Positions 1 to 12,425 of a stretch of 64,000 nt of DNA are shown in pieces; position 1 is the first letter of the stretch; each line of letters starts with the position of its first letter. The DNA lies in assembly GCA_001939145.1 (NCBI GenBank), contig LSRX01000309.1:2109-66108 (forward strand), in the 5' to 3' direction. The position numbers and the translations under genes were made by a program. The notes under the pieces were generated by a model. The model was not told the DNA's origin. It made no database searches and saw only the letters and a list, made by a program, of their open reading frames with translations. The DNA is from Symbiodinium microadriaticum. Taxonomy: Eukaryota > Sar > Dinophyceae > Suessiales > Symbiodiniaceae.

Positions 1-99
1 CAACACCAACACCAACACCAACACCAACACCAACACCAACACCAACACCAACACCAACACCATCACCACCACCACCACCACCACCACCACCACCACCAC

Positions 100-140
<41 letters not shown>

Positions 141-654
141 ACAACAACAACAACCACCACAACAATGCAAAATTAAGTCTGAAACCACAAACTAGATAAT
201 ATTTTTAGAAGCTGATAACCAAGACCCTAAGCACAGCGATGTGATTGCCCCGAGCGGTTCTATTACAAAAACATATGCGATTCTACAGAGAATCCGAAAC
301 CTGAAGACAATCTTAACCCACTGATATAAGAACCCCTCATAATTGAACCTCCAAACTGAGGCTTCGGGTAGCTGTCTGCCTGGGCCTCTCCAAGATGGAA
401 GAGCTGATGCTTTCTCATGGGCCTATTGGCTCATAATAGCAATCATTCTCTGTTGCGGGACTTTGAAGTTAAACTCTCTTTGTGAATCACACATTCCTGT
501 GTATATCAGTAAGAATAACAGATGATACAAAACCAGAAGCCAGGTCACATATAATGTAGATCAGCAAAAAGCGAAAGTTCTATGTCCTAAACCCAACAAC
601 CACCCAATTTAACGACATTAATTAGTCAAAGCGTTTGAACCGTTCAGGCCTTAG

Positions 655-1015
655 ACCCTGCATCCTACACCATCGTATTCGACACTTAAGGCGACTGTTG
701 CCGGAAGACGCCACGCTTCAATTCGAGAATTATTACCTGCTCTATCGAGCTGCCTACAATCGGCTATCGCAAGAGGCTCTGGATTGGGGAGTCACTCGGT
801 GGCCAGTACGGCCCAAAGACCACTTTTTTGAGCATGGTGTATACGATCTGTGAGGGCTGGGCAACTGCGTGCTCAATATGCGCTGCTGTGCAAACTACCA
901 AAACGAGGACTTCATGAGAAGGACCAAACAGATGGCTGTCAGATCTCACCAGGCGTGCCTGGCGAAACACGTGATATTTAAATATTGCCTTCAGTTTACG
1001 CTGGCTTGGCGCTGA
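655..1015 (+). pseudogene. Mirror copy of the last two exons of G1
   Basis: Exons 655-844 and 908-1015 are identical to the G1 exons at 3373-3562 and 3202-3309 on the other strand. The first encodes a segment containing RPKDHFFEHGVY, the second one beginning DFMRRTKQMAV and ending in LAWR before TGA. No upstream exons of the gene lie on this side within the window, so the copy is partial. It exists only because of the inverted repeat and may be an assembly artefact. Confidence 0.6.
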
Positions 1016-1973
1016 AAACCAGTTCAAAGAGAACACATATGTGAGTTGCTGTGTTTGCTTGCTAGGCATAGCTCAATCATGCAGTTGAATGCCTTGGATG
1101 CATGTCTGCTCGAAAGGCGACGATGTAAGCACGACAAATTGCAGCAGTATCCTTTTGAATAACTAAGCTAAGCTATTCATTCGATCTTTTTACAGAGGAC
1201 CCTTAATTGAATAGGGTTTAGGGTTATAGGGTTTAAGGACTTATACATGTATCATACTACGAATGATACAAAGAGGATAATGAAGCTGTAGACCGTTTGG
1301 ACTTGGAGCTGATCTCCGTTCCCCAAATGTCGCAGATTCTGGCTGCTTATTCTCGCATGGAGTTCGTAGCGACATCTGCTTGAATTTTTGTGCGCCCATG
1401 CGGCTGCTGACCCGAGGACACAATTCTATCTGGATCTATGGGAGATCATGTGCATATATGAGGCGATATAGTTCGAAATCCGGCATCTCGCTTGTATTGA
1501 GAAAATGAGTATTGAACCCGATGATAATCGTTTTGTTCGAAACATCTTGCCTGCATGCAGCTGAGGATCTGGATCGGCGAATGGAATTATAGATGACTTG
1601 GTACTATGCCCCTTGTCCTAATTCATATGCGGTTCAAACATTTCGGAATTTATTTCTGTATTTGTTAAATTACGTTATGTATGATGATTTTGTAGACGAG
1701 CTTTGAAAAAAAGACTTGTCAATGAGCATGGTGCTAGCTGAGGCTGCTTATCATGAGAGGATGCCCGCTAAGAGTTTTGCGAAACGAGTCACAAAAAGAT
1801 GTGTGGCTGGGCCCGATGCACAGGGCAAGAAGTATTCAGTCTGAGTGAGATTCGAAGCATTCTCCACCCATCGATCGGATCGAGTTCCGACCAGCATTAA
1901 CCCTAAACCCTTAAACCCGAAAAACCCTAAACCCTAATACATAGCATCTACGTAAACATACATATTTATACGT

Positions 1974-2023
1974 TTAGTTTTGCATATACACATACATATA
2001 TACATATACATTTACATACACAT

Positions 2024-2103
<80 letters not shown>

Positions 2104-2113
2104 GTACATGTAC

Positions 2114-2193
<80 letters not shown>

Positions 2194-2243
2194 ATGTGTA
2201 TGTAAATGTATATGTATATATGTATGTGTATATGCAAAACTAA
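1974..2243. repeat. TATACA/TATGTA microsatellite at palindrome centre
   Basis: A run of TATACA units switches at 2101-2116 to TATGTA units, forming the centre of the palindrome. The open frames here on both strands encode only Tyr/Thr/Ile/Cys dipeptide repeats and are not genes. Confidence 0.95.
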
Positions 2244-3201
2244 ACGTATAAATATGTATGTTTACGTAGATGCTATGTATTAGGGTTTAGGGTTTTTCGG
2301 GTTTAAGGGTTTAGGGTTAATGCTGGTCGGAACTCGATCCGATCGATGGGTGGAGAATGCTTCGAATCTCACTCAGACTGAATACTTCTTGCCCTGTGCA
2401 TCGGGCCCAGCCACACATCTTTTTGTGACTCGTTTCGCAAAACTCTTAGCGGGCATCCTCTCATGATAAGCAGCCTCAGCTAGCACCATGCTCATTGACA
2501 AGTCTTTTTTTCAAAGCTCGTCTACAAAATCATCATACATAACGTAATTTAACAAATACAGAAATAAATTCCGAAATGTTTGAACCGCATATGAATTAGG
2601 ACAAGGGGCATAGTACCAAGTCATCTATAATTCCATTCGCCGATCCAGATCCTCAGCTGCATGCAGGCAAGATGTTTCGAACAAAACGATTATCATCGGG
2701 TTCAATACTCATTTTCTCAATACAAGCGAGATGCCGGATTTCGAACTATATCGCCTCATATATGCACATGATCTCCCATAGATCCAGATAGAATTGTGTC
2801 CTCGGGTCAGCAGCCGCATGGGCGCACAAAAATTCAAGCAGATGTCGCTACGAACTCCATGCGAGAATAAGCAGCCAGAATCTGCGACATTTGGGGAACG
2901 GAGATCAGCTCCAAGTCCAAACGGTCTACAGCTTCATTATCCTCTTTGTATCATTCGTAGTATGATACATGTATAAGTCCTTAAACCCTATAACCCTAAA
3001 CCCTATTCAATTAAGGGTCCTCTGTAAAAAGATCGAATGAATAGCTTAGCTTAGTTATTCAAAAGGATACTGCTGCAATTTGTCGTGCTTACATCGTCGC
3101 CTTTCGAGCAGACATGCATCCAAGGCATTCAACTGCATGATTGAGCTATGCCTAGCAAGCAAACACAGCAACTCACATATGTGTTCTCTTTGAACTGGTT
3201 T

Positions 3202-4076
3202 TCAGCGCCAAGCCAGCGTAAACTGAAGGCAATATTTAAATATCACGTGTTTCGCCAGGCACGCCTGGTGAGATCTGACAGCCATCTGTTTGGTCCTTCT
3301 CATGAAGTCCTCGTTTTGGTAGTTTGCACAGCAGCGCATATTGAGCACGCAGTTGCCCAGCCCTCACAGATCGTATACACCATGCTCAAAAAAGTGGTCT
3401 TTGGGCCGTACTGGCCACCGAGTGACTCCCCAATCCAGAGCCTCTTGCGATAGCCGATTGTAGGCAGCTCGATAGAGCAGGTAATAATTCTCGAATTGAA
3501 GCGTGGCGTCTTCCGGCAACAGTCGCCTTAAGTGTCGAATACGATGGTGTAGGATGCAGGGTCTAAGGCCTGAACGGTTCAAACGCTTTGACTAATTAAT
3601 GTCGTTAAATTGGGTGGTTGTTGGGTTTAGGACATAGAACTTTCGCTTTTTGCTGATCTACATTATATGTGACCTGGCTTCTGGTTTTGTATCATCTGTT
3701 ATTCTTACTGATATACACAGGAATGTGTGATTCACAAAGAGAGTTTAACTTCAAAGTCCCGCAACAGAGAATGATTGCTATTATGAGCCAATAGGCCCAT
3801 GAGAAAGCATCAGCTCTTCCATCTTGGAGAGGCCCAGGCAGACAGCTACCCGAAGCCTCAGTTTGGAGGTTCAATTATGAGGGGTTCTTATATCAGTGGG
3901 TTAAGATTGTCTTCAGGTTTCGGATTCTCTGTAGAATCGCATATGTTTTTGTAATAGAACCGCTCGGGGCAATCACATCGCTGTGCTTAGGGTCTTGGTT
4001 ATCAGCTTCTAAAAATATTATCTAGTTTGTGGTTTCAGACTTAATTTTGCATTGTTGTGGTGGTTGTTGTTGTTGT

Positions 4077-4117
<41 letters not shown>

Positions 4118-6204
4118 GTGGTGGTGGTGGTGGTGGTGGTGGTGGTGGTGGTGATGGTGTTGGTGTTGGTGTTGGTGTTGGTGTTGGTGTTGGTGTTGGT
4201 GTTGGTGTTGGTGTTGGTGTTGTCGGTGTTGTCGGTGTTGTCGGTGTTGTTGTTGCTGCTGCTGCGAATGTCTCTCTCTCTCTCTCTCTCTCGCTCGCGC
4301 GCTCCCGATCTAGCTCTCTCACGCACTGCGCACACAAACTAACACCAACGTGCACACTAATATGTTAAGTCCGGGCACTGGAGGAACACATTGTCTGGAG
4401 AGTTGCTTAGCAATCCCGACAGGTAGTTCGAAAGCCAGAACATCAAGTACCGACTCGCCGCTGCGCTAAGGATCTTCTGGGAAATCACCCGATATTCACG
4501 AGCCAATGGTCTCAACGTTCTGGTCGTAAAAAGCTTCTTTCGGGCCCTGTCGCTGATGCCTGGGATCGACAGGGTTGGATTGGGTATATGGGCTGTCTAC
4601 CAGCATAATTATGGATTAATGTAGCTGCTAAACGTAGCCGGGTTGCTTTGAGACTCGCACCAGTCACGGTAATTTTCATAAAGCTCGGTCAGCTTGGTTT
4701 CTCGTTTTGGCACTTCGTCCGTGATATCTAGCAACACCGAAATGAAAACATCGGGGAAAATTGCCAGGTGAGCCAAGTGCATAATGTCTGGCAGGATTCC
4801 TGCCATGCACGGAGAATATAACGTAGAATGAAGCCACTCGATCAAAGCCGGAAGCTCTAATGCAGATGTGCCACTCCAAGGATCGAAGCCGATGATCTCT
4901 GTCAGCGGGGACGATCCGTGCACCGCCCGGAATTCTTCTGGGCCGGATATAAGCCTCATAACATTGTGCAAAAGAGCCCGATCGGAATAAGTTTGCTTTC
5001 AGGGTTCGGGGTTGAGGGCTTAGGGGTGGGGTCGTGGATATAACCGCCAGCTAGCTGCGTCTTTCGGTGGGCCGCTCCTCTACCGAAGGCGGTGTAGAGG
5101 AATTCGGCAGAATTCCCAGCATCATCCCCGTGTACGTATGTCCAAGCCAAGGCCTGAAATGTCAAATTTAAATGATATGTTGCTAGCAGCTAGCAAACTA
5201 GCCTGCAGCAAAGGCACTTCGCAGAAAGGACACATCGACTGTCGTGAGTAGTCTCCTGGGTCATCCATACTGTAACATAGATATAGGCTTCTAGCGTTGT
5301 CCTAGTAAATAATTTACATAAAGTCTGTAGTAAACACTCCAGTATGTTATTGCTACAAAGGCTCTCTGCAGAGTGAAAACTTTGCGAACGAACTCTAGAT
5401 CAGCTTGTACAGCGTCGCAGACGCCGACGAAGGAACCGCAGATCCGTTCCCCAGCCCTTTTCCACCTGGTTGGCATGTAATCGGGCTCAAACTCTTGGCC
5501 AAATGGATCTGAAGCCGGGTATACACCGGTGCCTTAGACTGAGGATGTCTTGACTGTAGCACATCGAACACGCACTATTAACTAGCACGCAGCTTAGCGG
5601 CCAAGGCAGTTGAATGACCACTTGAGTGTTTGCAGCACTGCATGGCGGCAATTTCCAGAATGATACTGCATATTCATGCAGCTGATCCTCATTAGCGGGC
5701 TAGCTCCAAACGGTGTTTAACGATCTAATTGCGGGCTTAAGTTCAGAAACCGCGACTGCATCGTCGTTGCCGGAGCCATTGGCGCCAGCATTGCAAAGCA
5801 CTCGAAGGTTTGATGCCCTGAGATGCTAACCACTCAAAACAGACCGAGTTCGAATCTTTTTAAGGAGAGTTTACGGTGTATACTTTGGTTCTTCAGTATA
5901 TGTAATCTAAATCCAACCACGTAGCTCGTAGATTCAGCTCCATCTCCATAAATCCGAAGCGGGATGCACAGTTTGGGATCGGTGACCTTAGGATCGCGTC
6001 GTGTTCTCTGGATCAAGGCCAACAAATTTAAAGAAGTTGTATGGTACAAGCTTGCAATCTCGTGGCGCTGAGAATCGGGTGCCGACGAAACCAACTTGTT
6101 TCGGAAAGCTCTTGCCAATACCTCACCAAATCATTTTCCTTAATTGGACTCCGTGAACAAATCATCAGTCGGCAAAGGGCTAACCCAGCAGCCTACTAGA
6201 GAAG

Positions 6205-6246
<42 letters not shown>

Positions 6247-6277
6247 GAGAGAGAAAAAGAGAGAGAGAGAGATATAT

Positions 6278-6309
<32 letters not shown>

Positions 6310-6721
6310 ATATGTACATATATATATATATGTATATATTTATGTATATATAGATATATAGATACGGCCCAGAGAGAGAGACTGGTGAGAGAGAGAGAGA
6401 AGGAGAGAAAGAAGGGGAGGGGAACAGAGAGAGAGAGAGAGAGAATGAGAAAGAGTGTGTGAGGGGTGAGGAAAGGAGAGAGAGAGAGAGAGAGAGAGAA
6501 ATGTATATATATATATATGTATATATCTGTATATTCGCAAAATCAACTCGTTGAGGCCAGTAGCCTGCCCGGTTACCAGTCCAATGTTGCCAGTGTCATA
6601 AAGGGAACCAATGATTTCATGTGGTAATAAAAGATGATGTTGCACGAGGCAGCTCCGCTGGCCATGAGCATCTTCATAAACCTGCGGGGCGAATCTTGCG
6701 CTGCAACCAAGGACAACTAGT
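3202..6721 (-). CDS. G1: multi-exon gene of a dinoflagellate multi-copy family, possibly transposon-derived
   Basis: Minus-strand exons in transcript order: about 6721-6540, 6110-5926, 5800-5705, 5508-5357, 5153-5056, 4954-4629, 4559-4379, 3562-3373, 3309-3202. From 6110 to the stop the joins give 445 codons in one frame. Donors include GC (5055, 4628), GT (5356) and GA (3372); most acceptors are AG|G. Visible landmarks are LLLPHEIIGSLYDTG, CIPLRIYGDGAES, AGERICGSFVGVCDAV, FLYTAFGRGAAHRKT, DIMHLAHLAIFPDVF, ELYENYRDWCESQ, RPKDHFFEHGVY and a short basic terminal exon. This order (YGDG, GRxAAHRKT, a D-H central block, RPKxHxxEH, terminal E/DF...R block) recalls a large protein family I know from predicted Symbiodiniaceae proteomes, often suspected to be mobile-element derived. 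That assignment is from memory. The 5' end is not found, and exon 5800-5705 is weaker. The intron 4378-3563 holds trinucleotide and TC repeats. Confidence 0.6.
4054..4302. repeat. GTT/GCT/GTG trinucleotide array and TC run in a G1 intron
   Basis: Runs of TTG, CTG TTG, GTG and GTGTTG units are followed by three GTTGTCG units and a (TC)n stretch. All six-frame open frames here are homopolymer-like (poly Leu/Val/Thr/Asn) and unsupported. The first part belongs to the palindrome arm. Confidence 0.9.
6205..6532. repeat. GA and TA microsatellites in a G1 intron
   Basis: Long (GA)n tracts alternate with (TA)n tracts between the first supported exon and exon 6110-5926 of G1. Open frames here are Arg/Glu and Ile/Tyr artefacts. 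Confidence 0.9.
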
Positions 6722-8091
6722 CTGTTATTCAAGTCACGGGGCTGCTTTCAGTTGAATCCTTGGATCATCGGCCATGTCAACAGAATCGGTACGGAGTTGA
6801 AAGACAAGGCCTATCTGATTCGGTTTCAAGCAGCCAGGTCTCATGAAGGGCTGAGGCAAAACCTTTCGCCAAGACTGACGATCGGTCCATCGAACGAGGC
6901 AGCGGAGTTGGCCCCAAGAATTCTGATTGATAAACGAATGAGCCAAGTTCAATAAGTCTTTCCTCGGACATATTGGGCTAACCAAAATCCCAACCAGCTC
7001 ACGTATACGTTAATAGTTGGTTGCTCCCAAGCGACGGCACAACAGACTGAGGAAGGCGTCGAAGACGTTCCAATGAAGTGGCGAGCTGATCGAGTGGGAC
7101 CTGGATGCGTTGGCGATTGCAATTGCCAATTTAGATTTATGAAAAATAAACCCTAACCTAGAACCTAAACCTAACCCCGGAACTCCGAAGCCTTCCTAGA
7201 AGAGACTCCCAGGTACCACGGGTTAGGGTTCCAACAGGGTTTCTGGGCTTATAGATGTTTTGGTGTTTTTGTTCATTCGGAGCTAAGGCTTGGGTATTTA
7301 GGGGTAATGGTTTGGGCTTGATCATACACCCTAAACCCTCAATCAAGGATCAACGGATGCTTTTGGCAGCCAAGCCTGGCCAAGAGATAAGAGCTTCAGA
7401 ATGTCATCACATGTATCCTTCACATACTGGCTGGCCCATGAAGTAGCTTCGCGCTCGACCATCGCGACTCGAAGTCCATGGTTTACGTGTAGTATTTATT
7501 AGATATAGGTTTGCGGGGCATAGTGTTCGGTAGAAGGATCGACGATTGCTGGTCTATGATACACGACGAAAGATGCTATGTTGAATCAACCACATAGGTT
7601 CTTCTAGTGCTACTCATGCAGTTAAAAGTGAGGCCAAGGTCCAGGGTGAATGTGGGACCAACATAACAACAAAATCATAAGCTCGGGCACAAGTCTGAAG
7701 CCCAGGTATGATTTCAGCGATGCAGCTTCAATCTTCGGCCTGGATACAGCACTGCGCAAAAGAGCGAGACGATTTACATCAAGGCAGGTCGGGGCAATGC
7801 AGCTTTTGCCCTCAAAGCACTTTGAGTTCCCCATGCGTAACCATGAGACCCAAGCACATTCTTATGCCCAGGCTAAAATCCCACGTCAGCTTCACTGATC
7901 TAGGCACATGCAGCAGCCGCCCGACTGAGCCAGCACAGAAACCATTTTGGCTAGCTGAGACTTATGAGGGCCCGGATAGCATCGTGTTAAACCCAGCCTT
8001 ATGTCGGGATTGAGCTGCTTGTGTTCACAGTTGAAGCTGCCCACCCCGGAATTGATCAAACAACACCGGATCGATCAACCGTAGCAGCCTG
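6722..8091. other. Unresolved stretch between G1 and the end of G2
   Basis: No exon can be defended. Telomere-like CCCTAAA/TTTAGGG patches lie at about 7143-7345. Minus-strand frames at 6734-6985 and 7622-7834 are open, and a short AG-bounded block near 7751-7707 reads AVSRPKIEAASLKSY; these could be upstream exons of G1, but the frame linkage is not demonstrable. Confidence 0.4.
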
Positions 8092-9007
8092 CTAGGCTCG
8101 GCGACGCTTCGCGGCCGGAGCTTCCTCGGCGGCCTCTTGTCCATCATCCTCTGGCCATTCTTCCTCACATTCTCCATCATTCATCTCCTCATTTTCTTCA
8201 TCATCATCTTGAAACTCCTCTGCCTCGTCTTCGGCAGGTTTCTGCTGTTTTTTCTTCTCTTCCTCCGCGGCTTTCTCGCGCTTTCTCTTCTCAGCTGCCT
8301 TACCTAAGTTTCATAGGGTTTTGGGTTTCAGGGTTCAGGGTTTAGGATTAGGGATTAGGGGTTTAAGGATTAGGGTTGCAAGTGACTATGTGCGAACAAA
8401 GAACGGCGTTCATGGCTTTGCAAAATTACCTCAGCATCCACAACCTGTCGTTGGTACTCCTGCAGGTGCAAAGATTTGGAACAAACAACCCTTGGCATAA
8501 AACAACAAAGCGAGCCTTCAGGTCACTATCTTTGTAGTACAGCAACCACTCCAGGCATTCGGCAAATGGCTTCGATGCGAAAATCATCTGCTGGATCCTG
8601 GGATGGCTGGGACGAGATGGTGCTCCGGCTTTGGGTTATAAGGGTTGTCTATAGTGAAGTGTAAAGTAGGGTTGAAACTGGCTTCAAGGTTGTGAGTTGG
8701 CTTCGATAGAATACTATTCCTTTCTACAAATCGCCTTAATTTAGGGGGCTGAAATGTTTAAGGTACTCTAGACATATAGCAGTGTTTTGGCCAGGACGAT
8801 AATTAGATGATCTGGGATCCAGGGGGTAGTTATTATAATTAAGGTTATATCAGATGACTGTATCGTAACCCTAAGCCCTATATATATATATACACACAGT
8901 AGAAGCCCAAAAGTTGGAAACCCAAAAGCCTCAATCCTTAAGAGAAATGTATAGGGAATCCCAGCACAATTTGTCCTTAATACGGTTTCCAACTTTTTGG
9001 TGTTTAC

Positions 9008-9038
<31 letters not shown>

Positions 9039-12000
9039 CCTAAACTGAAGACAAAGCACTCGTCACGGATCCGATCACATGCCTTGGAGATGGAGCCGAG
9101 CTGGGCGATCAGGCCTTCCTGCTTGGCAATTCCAGATTTGCCCAGTCCAGCTGCCACATTGACAGCCTTGTCGCTCAGATCCCGCAGCCTGAGATGATCG
9201 ATGATTGTGTGATAGCATGTACATGCCCCAACCGTCTTAAACCAAGTATGTCGAGTCGCGCTTGCAAGTCCTTCTGAAACTCTTTTTCCTCCTTCTCTTC
9301 CATACTGAGCTCCTGCAGGCACATAGGTTAGGTTCCTAGCCCTCAAAAAAAAGGTAGGTCACCGAACATTGGCCAATGTCCTTCTTTCGCTTGTTGCCGG
9401 CGCCCTTGTTGCTTCCTTTGCCACTCGTCGTCGTGGCAAATCTGCCCATGGAGGCTGCTTTAGCTTCCAAGGTTTCCGATATGGCGTTTCTTTCCGCCCG
9501 ATTTCCTGAGGCTTCCATCGTTGCGGTGGTCTTGTTGCCGACCCTGTTGATATTCGAGCCTTGGCATTCATACGATTCACACCGAAAGAGGTAGAACTAA
9601 CACTCGGATCGTACATGTTATGGTCTAGCCCACGGAACTGCTCGTCGAGATCGATTTGAAGACCTTGTAGAGCTTCCAGTTGTCATCGTCAAACTGCGGG
9701 TGCTTCTTCCCGGCTTGGCCTCATTTAAAGAATAGGTTCTGGTTCTAGTTATAGGGGGGGTAGAGAAGATCCCGAAGTCATCCTATATAGGAAACTGGGG
9801 CAGCCGCTCCGCACGAGTTCCTGCAGAAATTTGTCTCCGCCTTCTACATTCTTGTACTTGTCCTTAATGATGCATAGAGGCAGTTCTTCGAACTGCTCTT
9901 TCTCTTTCGACTCTGACAACCTCGGTATATTGCAGATTATGCCAGGAAATCGGCCCAAGGAAATAAGTATCTAAGAATCAGCCCAGCCACTCCTCGTAGT
10001 AAGGCTCAACCACGATCGTCGCTAAGTCCTTGTCCAGCAGGAAAGCCTTTAGGAAGGCGAACCTTCGCAGTGGGAACTTATAGAATTTAGGGTTTGTGTA
10101 GGGTTTAGGGGTTACAGAGTTTATAGGTATTGTAGGATTTAGAGCGTGTGGGGTTTAAACGTAGCTTATATAGGATGTAGGGTTTATAGAGAGTGCCGGG
10201 CTTAGGATAAGGGGTGATTTGTGAGGTTGCGGGGCGGGAGGCTTGGGTCAGCTGATTGATGAACGTAGCAAAGAAGCCGTGCCATCGATCCCGGGGGCGT
10301 TGCAGCCCATTGGGCAACCAAGCCCTTGCGTAGGCCTGTGATCTAGCTATCATCGTAAATTTTTCATCGAACATACAAGCTTAGCCTACCCAAAATAATT
10401 ATAGAACCCGGCCTGCCCCACTCGTCATGCGCCTCCTAAGCTTCTCGTTGAGGGCCTTGCGCTGCTGCAGCGGGATGTCCTTTGGGCCCGAAAGAGCCTG
10501 GGCACACAGGAAAGGTGTTGTGGTGAGTATATGGGGGGGTATGTGATCTAATTACAGTTGAAGGCTAGAAGTCCTATATACTGATCCAAGATCGAGCCAG
10601 GGCACTTCAATCTGCTGTCGTTCTGCATCAGTGAGATCTCGCACCTCATGATCAAGTACGATACACATGTATGTGGTCACATATAACAAGCAATGTTCGA
10701 AGCATGTTTGATGCCGCTAAGATACACCGCCATGATCAGGGAGCTGTAGTGGCTCCATTTTCACCGATCCAGTACCATCGCTTGCTAGCGAGAGGCCGGT
10801 ATCCGAACGTAGGATGGGGCGACCGGCCCTGGGTATATTTGGGTATGTCACATAGTAAAAGCTTAAGCTATAGCTAGTATAGAGCACTTATAGTCTAGGA
10901 GTATACATTTGCAAGTAGTCAAGCAGCCTCGCAGACGGGTTTGGCGTAGATGGGCTCGGCGATTCGCTGACTGCAAGAATTCACAGGTAGGGTTTCATGT
11001 GTCCTATACATGGAAATACTTGGTTGTGTACGGCTAGAAACCCTGCCTCCGTCGAACGACACCCGGCGACACACTGAGTGGTCTTCGAATTTCTTCGCAC
11101 CCTGCTGCGCTCCCTTTCCCTTGGAAGCAACGGTTGTGCCACTGCCTTTGCCTGGCTCCTCGCTGGGGCTCGCGGTGGCTTCGACGGCTGTGGCCGCCGC
11201 TCCCTTGGCACCTTTGGTTGGCTTTGGCTTCTCGGGCTCAGTGACTTTGGTCCCGGTTGGCTTGGACGGCGGTGTGCCGGTGTTCGGGCTTTCCTGCATC
11301 GTGGTCCTGACTGGTGTATGCACATCCTGATCATTGCCGGAGCCCTTTCCTTTGTCTGCTGCGCCGGGTTTCCCCGCGTCCTTGCTCTGCTGCTTGCCGA
11401 CACCCTTCGTAGTCTCGCCTTTGTTGCCCTTGCCAGCATCCTTTGAAGCCCCCTTGCCAGGACTTTTGCCTCCACCACCATCCTTGCCACGGGTTTTGCC
11501 TGCATCCTTACCAGGGGTTTTGCCAGGGGCTTTGCCGGTACCCTTTGCAAGGGAGCCATCCGCACCCTTTCCAGCTGCGGAATTTGCACCGGGGCTACCA
11601 TCCTGTGGGGCTTTGCCAGTACCCTTTGCAACGGGGCTACCATCCTTTCCCGGGGCTTTGCCGGTACACTTTGGGCCACCATCCTTTCCCGCGGCTTTGC
11701 CGGTACCCTTATTTGCAACCGGGTCCTTTCCTGGGGATTTGCCAGTACCCTTTGCAACGGGGCCATCCTTACCCGGGGATTTGCCACAACCCTTTTGGAT
11801 CTTACCAGAGTCTTTACCATGGGCTTTGCCGCCCTTGACCTGTGCATCATCAGGAGTTGGGCCACCAGGAGTAGCAGAGGCCTTGCCAGGGGTTTTGCCA
11901 CCATCCTTACCATGGGTTTTGCCGCCGCCCTTGGTCTGCTTGGCAGCACCAGCACTCTCGCCGTGTGCAGGCACCGCCTTACCCACAAAGGTGTAGTGAC

Positions 12001-12097
12001 GAGGATTTGTCTCTAGCGACACATCAACCGGCTCATCACCGCCAGGATTGCCAGCCCCTTTCGGGTGTTTACCCTTGGATCCGGACCCTCGGCCCAT
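8092..12097 (-). CDS. G2: 13-exon gene, 716-aa Gly/Lys/Pro-repeat protein with charged C-terminus
   Basis: Exons in transcript order: 12097-11042, 10644-10594, 10497-10417, 10335-10250, 10062-9988, 9920-9815, 9693-9644, 9543-9381, 9312-9266, 9188-9072, 8597-8516, 8459-8430, 8298-8092. The joins total 2151 nt, an unbroken frame from ATG to TAG. Residues about 60-300 are imperfect repeats of the GKAPGKDG type. The middle contains GFFATFINQL, VVEPYYEEW and DNWKLYKVFKSIST. The C-terminus is a Lys/Glu-rich likely coiled coil (ELSMEEKEEKEFQKDL), then a Glu/Asp tract and terminal AAKRRRA, a possible nuclear signal. Donors: GT at 11041, 9814 and 8429; GC at 10416, 9987, 9265 and 8515; GA at 10593, 10249, 9643, 9380 and 9071; exon end 9188/9072 uses a GGATCC direct repeat. 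I do not recognise the protein. The strongly biased first exon leaves all frames open, so its exact 3' end is the least certain join. Confidence 0.65.
8898..9010. repeat. Hairpin element family D, copy 1 (G2 intron)
   Basis: Inverted arms around AAAAGTTGGAAACC and GGTTTCCAACTTTTT with about 80 nt between them. Related copies lie at 39787-39887 and 58765-58876 in the ACC introns, which links the two halves of the window to one genome. Confidence 0.75.
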
Positions 12098-12425
12098 GGC
12101 TGACCGATCTACAGCTCAAATAGCTTTCGATCAGTGATGCTTCGGGGTGCGTGCGTAGTGGCATATGGATCTAACAGCCGATACACGCTGGTACACGCTA
12201 TTCGACGGTTCTTACCTGCAAATACACGCAGATACACGCTGATACACGCTAGCTGTCGCGCACGGTTTCGATAGCACCGAGCACAGGCACGCACAGCTAG
12301 CGGTTTTGGGCCCCCGTGCAGGCTTGTAGTCGGTGCTTATAAGGCACAATATATGTGCAAACCATAGCAGCTGACCCCTGCTTCAAGCTGCTGCAAATAA
12401 GGGCGCACAACTTGGCAGCTGCTGG
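12098..12425. other. Spacer upstream of the G2 start, with iterated GCGTGTATC
   Basis: Read on the minus strand, bases 12251-12180 contain repeats of GCGTGTATC or close variants, then TTTGCAG followed by GTAAGAAC. This lies 80-150 nt upstream of the G2 ATG. It could be an upstream regulatory repeat, or the CAG could be a spliced-leader acceptor. No coding sequence is supported. Confidence 0.4.

Larger units (their letters stand above)
1..4216. repeat. Perfect 4.2-kb inverted repeat with no spacer
   Basis: Bases 1-2108 are the reverse complement of 2109-4216. Paired open frames on the two strands mirror exactly (coordinates sum to 4217), and the junction at 2108/2109 lies in CATGTACA/TGTACATG. 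The left arm ends at the window edge; the right arm runs on into unique sequence, so only the right arm is joined to the rest of gene G1. Each arm carries the two 3'-terminal exons of G1, a CCCTAAA patch (1898-1940 and its mirror) and half of a TATACA microsatellite at the centre. Identity with no spacer is typical of a fold-back assembly or read artefact, but a recent inverted duplication is possible. Confidence 0.95.

Noticed and set aside
1974-2243. Open frames on both strands over the TATACA repeat
   Set aside because: Pure microsatellite; identical frames on both strands come from the palindrome.
10981-12016. Long frames overlapping G2 exon 1 on both strands
   Set aside because: Shadows of the GC-rich GKxPGKDG repeat; only the frame starting at 12097 connects to downstream exons.
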